Assembly (NCBI GenBank): GCA_021785975.1
Contig: JAJYOE010000008.1
Coordinates: 1 to 47,410, forward strand
Origin: Bacillota bacterium
Lineage (GTDB): Bacteria > Bacillota > Bacilli > Alicyclobacillales > SLC66
DNA: 47,410 nt
Direction of reading: 5' to 3'
In this document: piece by piece, positions 36,784 to 46,460 of the stretch
How positions within the stretch are numbered: position 1 is the first letter of the stretch
Layout of the letters: every line of letters begins with the position of its first letter
Program-made: the position numbers and the translations under genes
The notes under the pieces: model-generated
Told to the model about the DNA's origin: nothing
Seen by the model: the letters and a program-made list of their open reading frames with translations, nothing else
The model's database searches: none

Positions 36784-38538
36784 TTGGCGAAAGTGGTACT
36801 TAGCACATTGAACGCAAAATTCATACACTCCTCTTTGGCATTGCGTTATTTGCGGTCGGCGATCCAAGAGGAGCATCATGTTCGTTTATTGGAGTACACT
36901 ATTCATGACCCGCTTGATCTAATCGTCGCCGAATTTTACGAAGAAGAACCGGATGTCATTGGACTCAGTTGTTATATTTGGAACATCGAACAAATGAAGA
37001 AGCTTATTCCCCTGATAAAAAAAGTGTTGCCCGATGTATTTATTTTGTTGGGTGGTCCCGAGGTATCTTACGAAGCTCCTTTTTATATGAACATGCTTTC
37101 AGAAGTGGATGCAGTGGCGGTAGGGGAAGGAGAAGAATTGATTCAAGAACTTCTTGAGGCATTGCATTTGCAACTGCCTGTCAAGAGCGTTAGCGGGCTT
37201 TATTATCGAGAACAAGGTGATGTAAAATACTCAGGACCAAGAGGGTACGCGAACCTGGAGACATTGCCAACGCCTTATCCTGATGAATACATGGGTGAAC
37301 TTAAGCATCGAGTGGTGTATTATGAAGCCAGCAGGGGATGCCCATTTACCTGTCAGTTTTGTCTTTCATCCATTGAGGTGAGTGTACGGTACTTTCCATT
37401 ACAGCGTGTGTTGAGAGATTTGGAAAGGTTGATTCAAGCTGGCGTAAGGCAAATTAACTTTGTCGACCGAACATTTAACTTAAAAAAAGACTATGCCTTA
37501 CAATTATTTTCGTTTTTGGCCGAGCAAGAAGGAGATACCGCGTATCATTTTGAAATAACAGGTGATATTTTACACCCTGATCTGGTAGAATGGCTCGTAC
37601 AACACGCACCTGTTAATAAATTTCGCTTTGAGGTCGGCGTTCAATCCACCAATGAACTCGCCAATCAAGCAGTTCACAGAAGGCAGAATTTTGAGAAGTT
37701 GTCAGCTACGGTCAGAAAACTTAAGCACTCTGGGAAAATACATCAGCACCTGGATTTGATCGCAGGTCTGCCACACGAAGACTATGCTTCATTTCGCAAA
37801 ACATTTAATGATGTGTATGAGCTACAGCCTGATGAATTGCAACTTGGATTCTTAAAGTTACTTCGCGGTACCAATCTACGCGCTGACGCACAAAAATATG
37901 GGTATGTAGCGATGGATTCGAGTCCTTATGAAGTGCTTTCGAGTCATGTATTGTCCTATAAAGACTTAATTCGATTAAAAAGACTTGAAGATATTTTGGA
38001 GAAATATTATAATTCAGGACGCTTTACACATGTAGTTTCCTATTTGACCGAACATTGTTTTGAAACACCATTTGATTTTTATCAATCTTTTGGGGATTAC
38101 TGGCATGCAAAAGGCTGGACGAGGATTGGCCATCAACCGCTTGATCTTGTTCACAGGTTACGTGAATTCTTGCAGTTTGCGGGAGTATGGGATGAGATCT
38201 CGTATGCACTGCTACGCGTGGATTATACGCTTCGCGAAAAGCAAAGACCGCGCAGGCTATTTTGGCGAAGTGGCATGGAGGAAAAAGAACAGGATCGCTG
38301 GCTCATGTCGCATCAAAGTGAGCTGCGAGATATTTTTCCTGAGCTGTCACCAGTGCTGTCAGACACAGGATTTCCCTCAAGAGCGGTGATTGAACGTATT
38401 CCGAGAGATGCTTTTTTGAGGCTTTTACCGAGTATTCATGCTGTTGACTCGACTAGCGAAGAGTGGACAGCAGGCACCTTGTTATTCATGTTTCCCAAAA
38501 CCTCAGGGACTCCTAAAATTTATGGGTGGGTGCCATGA
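36784..38538 (+). CDS. B12-binding domain radical SAM protein with a DUF4080-like C-terminus
   Basis: B12-like N-terminal domain (IGLSCYIWNIEQMKKLIPLIKK...LGGPEVSYE), radical SAM CxxxCxxC in ASRGCPFTCQFCLSS. Confidence 0.88.
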   Translation: MAKVVLSTLNAKFIHSSLALRYLRSAIQEEHHVRLLEYTIHDPLDLIVAEFYEEEPDVIGLSCYIWNIEQMKKLIPLIKKVLPDVFILLGGPEVSYEAPFYMNMLSEVDAVAVGEGEELIQELLEALHLQLPVKSVSGLYYREQGDVKYSGPRGYANLETLPTPYPDEYMGELKHRVVYYEASRGCPFTCQFCLSSIEVSVRYFPLQRVLRDLERLIQAGVRQINFVDRTFNLKKDYALQLFSFLAEQEGDTAYHFEITGDILHPDLVEWLVQHAPVNKFRFEVGVQSTNELANQAVHRRQNFEKLSATVRKLKHSGKIHQHLDLIAGLPHEDYASFRKTFNDVYELQPDELQLGFLKLLRGTNLRADAQKYGYVAMDSSPYEVLSSHVLSYKDLIRLKRLEDILEKYYNSGRFTHVVSYLTEHCFETPFDFYQSFGDYWHAKGWTRIGHQPLDLVHRLREFLQFAGVWDEISYALLRVDYTLREKQRPRRLFWRSGMEEKEQDRWLMSHQSELRDIFPELSPVLSDTGFPSRAVIERIPRDAFLRLLPSIHAVDSTSEEWTAGTLLFMFPKTSGTPKIYGWVP

Positions 38539-38558
38539 TCAGCCTCATGGTGTAAGGT

Positions 38559-39065
38559 GTGAACAAGGAGGATTTCGTTGTGTGGCTAACCGCATTGGGA
38601 AGAGGTATATGGGATAATCAGGCGATATTAGCCTCTTTATCGTCAATCATTATCGCGCAAGTGATCAAAGTACCTATTTTTTTTGTGTCGAAAAGGAAAT
38701 GGGACTTTTCCAAAATGATAACGACCGGAGGAATGCCAAGTTCTCATTCGGCCGCAGTGTCTTCATTGGCAACCGTCATTGGCATTCGTTCCGGCGTACA
38801 ATCTCAAATGTTTGCACTGGCTGCGATCTTTGCCGTTATTGTCATGTATGATGCAGCAGGCATTCGGCGGCATGCGGGGGAACAAGCGATTGCCATCAAT
38901 AACCTGGAAGCGAAAATAGGCCAGTATATTGAGCGCCCTCCGACGAGTAATGCGCATGACTTTTATCAAAAGAAGCTAAAAGAAATGTTGGGTCATCGTC
39001 CCATTGAAGTCTTTGTGGGCTGTCTTTTTGGCATCTTAATTGGAACGTGGTTTGCATTGCGCTAA
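38559..39065 (+). CDS. divergent PAP2 family (DUF212) membrane protein
   Basis: TTGGMPSSHSAAVSSLATVIG; VMYDAAGIRRHAGEQA; LGHRPIEVFVGCLFG. Confidence 0.9.
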   Translation: MNKEDFVVWLTALGRGIWDNQAILASLSSIIIAQVIKVPIFFVSKRKWDFSKMITTGGMPSSHSAAVSSLATVIGIRSGVQSQMFALAAIFAVIVMYDAAGIRRHAGEQAIAINNLEAKIGQYIERPPTSNAHDFYQKKLKEMLGHRPIEVFVGCLFGILIGTWFALR

Positions 39066-39068
39066 CAT

Positions 39069-39377
39069 TCAATCTTCATCGTCAGAAAAGTCTTGACGAA
39101 CATCTTCTCCGATTTGAAGTATATCAAGATTTTCTGCATCCCGATCGATTTTGCGAATGGTTTGATTCAGGGCTTTTACTGGATCATTGACGATACTGCT
39201 TCCATAGATCATTAGTTTATCCGTATTTACAGGAACTCCAATGGCATAATATTCATCTTTTGACGTTTCAAAAAGTTCTATGGTAAATTCTTGATCCGCA
39301 ATCCGGTACAAATACTGTTCTTTTCGCAACAACTCCGCACCTTCGCGGAGTTTTATCGTTTTCCAGGTGTTATCCAT
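39069..39377 (-). CDS. hypothetical acidic protein
   Basis: 102 aa, starts MDNTWKTIKLREG after an AAGGAGTG RBS on the minus strand; convergent with DUF212 gene. Confidence 0.65.
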   Translation of the reverse strand: MDNTWKTIKLREGAELLRKEQYLYRIADQEFTIELFETSKDEYYAIGVPVNTDKLMIYGSSIVNDPVKALNQTIRKIDRDAENLDILQIGEDVRQDFSDDED

Positions 39378-39451
39378 GGCGGTTTACACTCCTTATTTTG
39401 CTGTACTTCGTGTATAGTAATAGTAAGTCGATTGATCAAGAGGGTGATACT

Positions 39452-40192
39452 ATGCAGGTTCGTACACAGTATATAATCATCGGCGGAGTATTGCTATCTG
39501 CACTTTTATTGGCGGGGTGCGGAGTCAATTCTACATCTGGAAGCGGCCCGGTGACTCAGCCCATTACACAGCCTACTACCACCACAACTAACAATCATCA
39601 CAATACTGGCAAGACTGGAAAAAACCAGCCTTCGTCAAAAGGACAACAGGGTTCGACCTCGAATAACAACACTGGGAGCGGCAATTCGAGTAAGGGGAAT
39701 GCCAGTGGAAGTCAGACGAAACCGCCCTCTTCCTCGACAAGTAGTATAGGGGGTTCAGGAGGAGTCTCTTTAACGTCCATTCCGGTGAGCGCCAGTGGTA
39801 CAGGAAGTACTTTTGTTCCTGTCTCACAATCAGTCACTTCTGTCCAATTGCCGTCTGGTTGGTCGATGCAAACCAGTTCTTATGCAAGCACAGGTACCAC
39901 CGTCAAGTGGATCAACCCGAAAGATCCAACCCAATATGTCAGTGAGTCTATTCAACCTTTTGCGAGAAATTTAAGCGATTTTTATGCGGCTCAATCAGGC
40001 GCTGCCAGTTGGCTTGTTCAAAATCAAGTGGTCGAGTTTCATTTGACCAATCCTAACAATCCAAATCCGGATGTTGGGATCATGGCGAATAATAGTAGCG
40101 GCGGTTCGATTCGAGTGGATGTGTATCTGCCATCCTCCCAAAAGAATACGGCACAAAACATCATCAATAGTTTTGTTGGTGTTTCCAACTAA
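39452..40192 (+). CDS. predicted lipoprotein with low-complexity Ser/Thr/Asn/Gly linker
   Basis: ATG 39452 after GAGGGTGA; lipobox LLLAGCG; linker then folded C-terminal region. Confidence 0.8.
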   Translation: MQVRTQYIIIGGVLLSALLLAGCGVNSTSGSGPVTQPITQPTTTTTNNHHNTGKTGKNQPSSKGQQGSTSNNNTGSGNSSKGNASGSQTKPPSSSTSSIGGSGGVSLTSIPVSASGTGSTFVPVSQSVTSVQLPSGWSMQTSSYASTGTTVKWINPKDPTQYVSESIQPFARNLSDFYAAQSGAASWLVQNQVVEFHLTNPNNPNPDVGIMANNSSGGSIRVDVYLPSSQKNTAQNIINSFVGVSN

Positions 40193-40208
40193 ACCTTCTA
40201 TCGACAAC

Positions 40209-40248
40209 AAAGGCTGCCAATCAAATTTGGCAGCCTTTGTTGTTTTTA
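40209..40248 (+). terminator. Rho-independent terminator between convergent genes
   Basis: AAAGGCTGCCA (40209-40219) / TGGCAGCCTTT (40228-40238) then GTTGTTTTT. Confidence 0.88.
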
Positions 40249-40258
40249 CTCAATATTT

Positions 40259-41125
40259 TTATGCAAACTCGCTCATGAATTTTTCAAATTGGTCTTGTGT
40301 GATATGAATGTCCAAATCCGCAACAGGTGTTGGTTGGTAACCAGGAATCAGGTCTTCGAAAGCAGGACGGTCATTGTCTTCGTAAATGAGACCTGTGCAC
40401 AAACCGTCTGTTTCAATGACTTTAGTAGTGGCCGCTTTTTTGTTTGTAGGATCATACTCTGGGAATTGGTCTAAAGGCACAATGTGCTCTTTATACCATT
40501 CATAGGTGTTCACTTTGTTATAGGTTACACATGGGCTAAACACATTAATCAGGGAAAAACCCTTGTGCTGAATGCCTTTTGTGATCAACTCTGTCAGTTG
40601 GTTGACATCATGGGAAAAGCCCTGTGCAAGATAGGTAACGCCTGCCGCAAGCGCGATTTGAAGCGGACTGACTGCGTTCTCAATGTTGCCAGCCGGTGTG
40701 GTTTTTGCCTTGAATCCAAATGCGCTGGTGGGAGAATGTTGGCCTTTCGTCAAGCCATAAATCTGATTGTCCATGACAATATAGGTGATGTTCATATTAC
40801 GACGAGCTGCATGCATGAAATGGCCCATGCCAATTCCAAAACCGTCCCCATCGCCTCCGGCCGCAATGACCGTCAAATCGCGATTTGCAAGTTTGACGCC
40901 TTGAGCAAGCGGGAGTGAACGGCCATGAACACCGTGAAATCCATAAGCATTAATATAGCCAGAAATTCTTCCTGAGCAACCGATTCCAGAGATGACCGCC
41001 ACTTGCTCAGGTTCCAGATTCAAACTTCCCAGTGACCGCTGAATCGCGGCTTGTACAGCATAATCGCCACATCCGGGGCACCAATTAGGACGAACTTCAT
41101 TGCGGAATTCTTTTACTGTTGCCAT
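40259..41125 (-). CDS. korB: 2-oxoacid:ferredoxin oxidoreductase beta subunit (copy 1)
   Basis: NWCPGCGDYAVQAAIQR, SGIGCSGR, AAGGDGDGFGIGMGHFMHAARRN, NVFSPCVTYN: TPP site and cluster cysteines. Confidence 0.93.
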   Translation of the reverse strand: MATVKEFRNEVRPNWCPGCGDYAVQAAIQRSLGSLNLEPEQVAVISGIGCSGRISGYINAYGFHGVHGRSLPLAQGVKLANRDLTVIAAGGDGDGFGIGMGHFMHAARRNMNITYIVMDNQIYGLTKGQHSPTSAFGFKAKTTPAGNIENAVSPLQIALAAGVTYLAQGFSHDVNQLTELITKGIQHKGFSLINVFSPCVTYNKVNTYEWYKEHIVPLDQFPEYDPTNKKAATTKVIETDGLCTGLIYEDNDRPAFEDLIPGYQPTPVADLDIHITQDQFEKFMSEFA

Positions 41126-42873
41126 GCGGGAACAGCTCCTTTCAAGTGGGCTTCCACTTCTTTTGGCATGAACGGCGTGCCATCATACTTCAGAAAACTG
41201 GTCATGGCTTTGTGTTGCAGTCCATGGAGTTGCATCAGGTGGAATAATTGTCCTGTCGCATTGCTTTCTGCAACAATAACGCGTTCAGCGCGGTTCATGT
41301 ATTCTTGCAGTGATTTCGCAGGGAAGGGTGATAACACTTTCACTTGCGCATGACCCACTTTGATACCTTGATTTCTTAGTCTTGTTACCGCTTCGTCGAT
41401 GGCACCGACGCTAGAACCTACACCAACCACCAGTACCTCCGGATCATTGTCCCCGTTGTAGGAGATGCTTCCGGGCAATTCGATGTCAGCAAATTTGTTC
41501 AGGCGTTTGTCCATCATTTTAATGTGGTTGTTCGTTGCTTCATCAGGGCGACCAATCTCATTGTGCTCAACCCCGGTGACATGGTGAATTCCACCTTTTT
41601 GTCCAGGGAAAACACGGGGGGAAATCCCGTCTTCTGTTCTTTCATACCGCTTAAACATCTTGCCAGGCTCCACTGCAGCCAATGCCTCAGGAGTTGCGAG
41701 ATTTCCACGGTCAATTTCCACGTAATTGTAATCAAATGGAGTAACAGATTGGCTGGCGAGAGATAATGCCAAATCTGTCAAGATAATTACCGGGCACTGG
41801 TACTTTTCTGCGTAATTGAAGGCATCCACAGTGGCATAAAAGCATTCTTCCGGTGTGGAAGGGGTCAAAACCACTTTTGGAATCTCACCATGATTGCCAA
41901 ACAGTGCGGCAAACATATCACTTTGCTCGTGCTTGGTGGGAAGACCTGTACTAGGACCACCGCGTTGCGTGTCAATAATCACCACGGGGGTTTCCGTCAT
42001 GCCTGCAAGCCCCATGGCTTCCATCATTAAGGCAAGTCCGGGTCCAGAGGTCGCTGTCAGCGCCCTGGTACCGCCATATGCAGCGCCAATAGTCATATTG
42101 AGAGCGGCAATTTCGTCTTCTGTTTGAACGACTACTCCACCCACGCTTGGAAGTTTTTTAATGAGGTACTCCATGATGTCAGACGCTGGAGTGATCGGAT
42201 AAGCCGGCATCACGCGAGCGCCAGCAGATAATGCACCAAAGGCCACCGCTTCGTTGCCGATCATCAGCAAATGGTGATCAGGAGTTGCAGGTGCCAATTG
42301 GAAGCTGGAAAAGTCAGCGTTTTGACCGGACATCGCATCAAAACCAGCGCGGATAGCAGCCATGTTTTGATCGACAATTTTTTGGCTCTTACGTCCAAAC
42401 ATGTTCTGAATCACAGGTGCGCAAAAATCCGGGGAGAGGCCCATGACGTAAGCGCTGGTGCCGAGTGCCACCATGTTTTTCATGATTGCGGCGCCATTCT
42501 CTTCCGCCAATTTTGTAAATGGTATGCTATAAAGGTGGACATTTTGAGCAACGTTATCAGGCAAAACCGGAGAAAACTTCGAATCGGCAATGACGATTCC
42601 GCCTTCTCTTAGTTCGTGTGCGTTGAGGTTAATAGTCTCTTGGTCAAATGCGAGAAGTATATCCAATTCATCAGCAAGGGAGTTTTTTCTGACGGTGCTG
42701 ATGCGTACGCGGTCGTTGGTGTGGCCGCCTTTAATGCGCGAAGAAAAGTGACGATAGGAATATATAAAATAACCCATGCGGTTGAGGGAAGTGGCAAAGG
42801 TTTTACCGGTAGAATCGATACCTTCACCTTGTTGTCCTCCCACTTTCCAGGAAAGCTCTTGCAGCATGTGCAT
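41113..42873 (-). CDS. korA: 2-oxoacid:ferredoxin oxidoreductase fused gamma-alpha subunit (copy 1)
   Basis: 586 aa; N-terminal gamma domain (WKVGGQQGEGIDSTG), alpha domain (VMPAYPITPASDIMEYL, TSGPGLALMMEAMGLAGMTETPVVIIDTQRGGPSTGLPTKHEQSD). Confidence 0.93.
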   Translation of the reverse strand: MHMLQELSWKVGGQQGEGIDSTGKTFATSLNRMGYFIYSYRHFSSRIKGGHTNDRVRISTVRKNSLADELDILLAFDQETINLNAHELREGGIVIADSKFSPVLPDNVAQNVHLYSIPFTKLAEENGAAIMKNMVALGTSAYVMGLSPDFCAPVIQNMFGRKSQKIVDQNMAAIRAGFDAMSGQNADFSSFQLAPATPDHHLLMIGNEAVAFGALSAGARVMPAYPITPASDIMEYLIKKLPSVGGVVVQTEDEIAALNMTIGAAYGGTRALTATSGPGLALMMEAMGLAGMTETPVVIIDTQRGGPSTGLPTKHEQSDMFAALFGNHGEIPKVVLTPSTPEECFYATVDAFNYAEKYQCPVIILTDLALSLASQSVTPFDYNYVEIDRGNLATPEALAAVEPGKMFKRYERTEDGISPRVFPGQKGGIHHVTGVEHNEIGRPDEATNNHIKMMDKRLNKFADIELPGSISYNGDNDPEVLVVGVGSSVGAIDEAVTRLRNQGIKVGHAQVKVLSPFPAKSLQEYMNRAERVIVAESNATGQLFHLMQLHGLQHKAMTSFLKYDGTPFMPKEVEAHLKGAVPAWQQ

Positions 42874-42900
42874 GCTTCACTCCTTTAAATGTCTTACGAA

Positions 42901-43860
42901 TCAGCGCTGTTGCAATTCTGCGAGCGCTGCCCGAAGTAAACTAATTGAAGCTTGGTCTGGCTTAAAAACAAATTCAATCAGTGTTTGATGATCTTTACAG
43001 TATTCCTCGACTTCCCTTCTTCGCCCAGGTGAAACCACAACCACATCCAGATCTCGAATATACGCCATGATTTCATCCTTATTTGTGACAGTTGTCACAT
43101 TCATTTGCAACTCATCAATACCAGCTTGCTTTAGCGCTGAATTGACTTTGCCTGCAAAATTACGGCTTCTGCATATGATACCTGCCCTTTTTCCCTTGGG
43201 AATACGCGCCATTTTTACAATGGTCTCCATTTCCGGGTCCAGTGCGATGGCCAACACGGAAAGATGAGGGCCGAGAATTTGACGAACCTCATCATAATGA
43301 AAAAAAGTGGTGACTGCAAGGTTGGCTTCTTTCACCAGATGGAGGGCATACGTGTGTTGATCGCGCAGATCATCAATCAACACCGGGGTGATGTGAACAC
43401 CACCAAATTCCAGCTTGCGAGACAAATACTCAACTTGTTCGCGATTGCACTCAATGAATACAATTTGGGCTTTATGTAGTTGGGCGGTTTTTTCTTCTGC
43501 GCGAAGTTCAGCCAATTCGAGAAAATCGTCAAACGTAAAACCCAATTGAATGCTTTCTTCAAGTGCAACGTCAATCACCTTTATAAGTAAATCGCGGCGA
43601 TTGCCAAAGCGTACATCGTCTTCTTGGTCTCTTACAAAAGTTCCTCGGCCTTGCCAGGAAATGACGACACCATCTATCTCGAGTTCGCGATAGGCCTGGC
43701 TTACCGTGTTGCGGCTGATGCCGATCATACGGGATAACAAGCGTTCGGTCGGCAACTGGGATCCTGGTTGATAAATGCCAGATTGTATATCAGCCAGAAT
43801 TTGTTCCTTTACCTGCAAGTAAAGAGGAATGCCGTTTTTGCGCTGAATGACCTGCGACAA
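42901..43860 (-). CDS. GntR-family regulator with an unassigned C-terminal sensor domain
   Basis: PLYLQVKEQILADIQSGIYQPGSQLPTERLLSRMIGISRNTVSQAYRELEIDGVVISWQGRGTFV. Confidence 0.9.
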   Translation of the reverse strand: MSQVIQRKNGIPLYLQVKEQILADIQSGIYQPGSQLPTERLLSRMIGISRNTVSQAYRELEIDGVVISWQGRGTFVRDQEDDVRFGNRRDLLIKVIDVALEESIQLGFTFDDFLELAELRAEEKTAQLHKAQIVFIECNREQVEYLSRKLEFGGVHITPVLIDDLRDQHTYALHLVKEANLAVTTFFHYDEVRQILGPHLSVLAIALDPEMETIVKMARIPKGKRAGIICRSRNFAGKVNSALKQAGIDELQMNVTTVTNKDEIMAYIRDLDVVVVSPGRRREVEEYCKDHQTLIEFVFKPDQASISLLRAALAELQQR

Positions 43861-43957
43861 CTTGGATCCTCCCTACTGGACCTTTGGCTTAATCCATTGA
43901 TCCAAACCATCTCATCAACATCATTATAGCGAATGAGCAACGGAAAGAAAGCCCTTC

Positions 43958-44536
43958 TTATCTTTTTTTCGTCCAATTTTTGACGGAATGAAAGACAATG
44001 ACTTTGACATGTCTTCTCACTCCGAATTGAACGGCTTCATTATCGGAAGGGAAGTACACATCAATATGTTCTCCTTTCACTGCGCCTCCGATATCTTCGG
44101 CAATCCGGTAACCAATGCCGTCGATGTAAACCAGTGAACCAAGGGGAATTAGTTTAGGGTCTACGGCAATGGTTCTTCTTGGAGTCGCCAGTTTGCCGCT
44201 TGCCGTTACCATGTATCCGGGATCGCCTGGCCTTTTCCCCGTTGACTCATAACCTGGTCCATACGCCGTCAGTTTACATATCATGGTCTTTGAAACCAAC
44301 AACTTCGGCATGCTTTCCACTGTCTTCAAGACGGGAGCCATCGTCGCGATCGCCTCGACTCGATGAAGGGATGTGCTTGAATTGCTTTTTTTTATTTGAT
44401 GATGAATCTTAGCGTGGAGTCTTGGCTGTGTGATTGTTTTAGCGATAATCGTGCTCTTTTGGCTTAATTCTGCCATCAGGATTGTTACGCATAGAATTGC
44501 AGCGCCAACCCCGGATAAATTCATATGAAAAATCAC
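43958..44536 (-). CDS. secreted 3D-domain protein without LysM
   Basis: MICKLTAYGPGYESTGKRPGDPGY...IAVDPKLIPLGSLVYIDGIGYRIAEDIGGAVKGEHIDVYFPS. Confidence 0.85.
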   Translation of the reverse strand: MIFHMNLSGVGAAILCVTILMAELSQKSTIIAKTITQPRLHAKIHHQIKKSNSSTSLHRVEAIATMAPVLKTVESMPKLLVSKTMICKLTAYGPGYESTGKRPGDPGYMVTASGKLATPRRTIAVDPKLIPLGSLVYIDGIGYRIAEDIGGAVKGEHIDVYFPSDNEAVQFGVRRHVKVIVFHSVKNWTKKR

Positions 44537-44699
44537 CTCGAACTTACTTCTTTCGGGTTATCCTTTTCCTTTTTTTACTTGAACTATGCATAAACAATAT
44601 TTATTATTGTTTTCCCTCTTTAATTTTTTTAAAACAGTGATAAAATAGTCATGAAACAGCCAAAAATAAAAAAGTTGTTTTTCCTAGGGAGGGAGCGAC

Positions 44700-46460
44700 T
44701 TGATAAAAGAAATCGGATGGAAAGTCGGCGGTGAACAGGGCGAAGGGATAGATAGTACAGGTGAAATTTTTGCTTGGACTATGCATCGTTTAGGATATTA
44801 CGTGTTTGCTTATCGTCACTTTATGTCAAGAATCAAAGGCGGTCATACGAATTACAAGATTCGTGTCGCCAATCGTCAAGTGGGGCATCATGGTGATGAT
44901 GTGCATATATTGGTGGCCTTTGACCAGGATACCATCAATTACAACTGGCATGAATTAGTTGACGGTGCAGTTGTCATTGCGGATGGAACTACTGGAGAAC
45001 TTGTGCCTGCAAAAACCAATGATAAAGTTCATTTTTTCCAAATTCCGCTGGTTGGGCTTGCGAAGGAAGCTGGCAGCGCAATTATGAAAAATATGGTCGC
45101 CGTAGGCGTCACTGCTGCGGTGATTGGCCTTAAACCAGAAGATTTTCTGGCATTTATAGAAGAGAAATTCAAGAAAAAAGGCGATCAGGTAGTGCAAAGC
45201 AACTTGAATGCTGTAAGGCTTGGATTTAACTACTACAATGAGCACTTTGGCAATGTGCATTTTTCGTTACCTCCGCAACCGGCTAAAACGGATGAAAAAC
45301 ACCTCTACATTTCCGGCAATGAAGCCATTGCGCTTGGAGCGCTAGCTGGTGGGTGCCGCGTGCTTGCGGCCTATCCGATTACGCCTGCGACTGAAATCAT
45401 GTATGCCATGGTTAAATATTTGCCGATGTACGGCGGTGTGGTGGTACAGGCTGAAGATGAAATCAGTGCTGTCAATATGGCGCTTGGCGCTAATTACGCG
45501 GGTACAAGGTCGATGACATCGACGTCCGGACCAGGATTTTCATTGATGATGGAAACATTGGGTCTTTCTGGGATATCAGAAACTCCTCTGGTTATTGTCG
45601 ATGTTCAACGCAGTGGACCGAGTACAGGTTTGCCAACGAAAACAGAGCAAAGTGACCTGTTTGAGGCGCTTTACGGGTCTCACGGAGAATTTCCGAGGAT
45701 TGTCCTTGCCCCAACTTCAGTGGAAGAGTGTTTTCAATATGGTGCAGCAGCGTTTAACCTGGCAGAGAAGTATCAGTGTCCAGTGATTATCGCGAGTGAC
45801 TTGTACATGGGAATGAGTAAAGGTTCTGTTGATGGACTGGATATTTCTGCAGTGAGTATTGATCGCGGCAAATTGATTCATCAGGACAATTTGACGGGGG
45901 TGCAGCGCGGGGAATTCAAGCGTTATCAAATCACGGAAGACGGGATTTCCCCCAGAGCGATTCCAGGGCTTAAAGGTGGTAAATTTATTGCCCTTGGCAA
46001 CGAGCATGATGAATTCGGCATTGAAATGGAAGACCAAACGATGCGCTTTGAACAAATGAACAAGCGCGCTCGTAAATTAGACCAATTCAATGAATTGGTG
46101 GGAGCCACGGTCGATGGTCCGAAAGATGCACAAATCGCATTTGTAGGGTTTGGTTCAACGAAAGGAATTATCAATGAAGCGAAAGAAGCGCTTGAAGCCA
46201 AGGGAGTGCGAGTCAGTCATATTCAAATCAGTGTGTTAAATCCATTTCCAGAAGAATTGCTACGCTCTTACATTGAGGGGGCGGAATCGGTACTGGTGGT
46301 GGAACTGAACTCTACAGGCCAATTGGCGGATTTGCTTAAATTGCACTACGGTCATCAAGATCATATCGAATCATGCCTTAAATACAACGGCGATCCATTA
46401 ACGGTCAAAGAGATCTTAGAACGAGTGGAAGAGGTGATTCCAGTTGTCAACCATCAATGA
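44700..46460 (+). CDS. korA: 2-oxoacid:ferredoxin oxidoreductase fused gamma-alpha subunit (copy 2)
   Basis: TTG 44700 after GGGAGGGAG. WKVGGEQGEGIDSTGEIF, AAYPITPATEIMYAM, TSGPGFSLMMETLGLSGISETPLVIVDVQRSGPSTGLPTKTEQSD. Confidence 0.93.
   Translation: MIKEIGWKVGGEQGEGIDSTGEIFAWTMHRLGYYVFAYRHFMSRIKGGHTNYKIRVANRQVGHHGDDVHILVAFDQDTINYNWHELVDGAVVIADGTTGELVPAKTNDKVHFFQIPLVGLAKEAGSAIMKNMVAVGVTAAVIGLKPEDFLAFIEEKFKKKGDQVVQSNLNAVRLGFNYYNEHFGNVHFSLPPQPAKTDEKHLYISGNEAIALGALAGGCRVLAAYPITPATEIMYAMVKYLPMYGGVVVQAEDEISAVNMALGANYAGTRSMTSTSGPGFSLMMETLGLSGISETPLVIVDVQRSGPSTGLPTKTEQSDLFEALYGSHGEFPRIVLAPTSVEECFQYGAAAFNLAEKYQCPVIIASDLYMGMSKGSVDGLDISAVSIDRGKLIHQDNLTGVQRGEFKRYQITEDGISPRAIPGLKGGKFIALGNEHDEFGIEMEDQTMRFEQMNKRARKLDQFNELVGATVDGPKDAQIAFVGFGSTKGIINEAKEALEAKGVRVSHIQISVLNPFPEELLRSYIEGAESVLVVELNSTGQLADLLKLHYGHQDHIESCLKYNGDPLTVKEILERVEEVIPVVNHQ

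Noticed and set aside
40484-40918. 144-aa plus-strand ORF inside korB copy 1
   Set aside because: Antisense to a conserved OFOR gene with intact motifs; likely shadow ORF.
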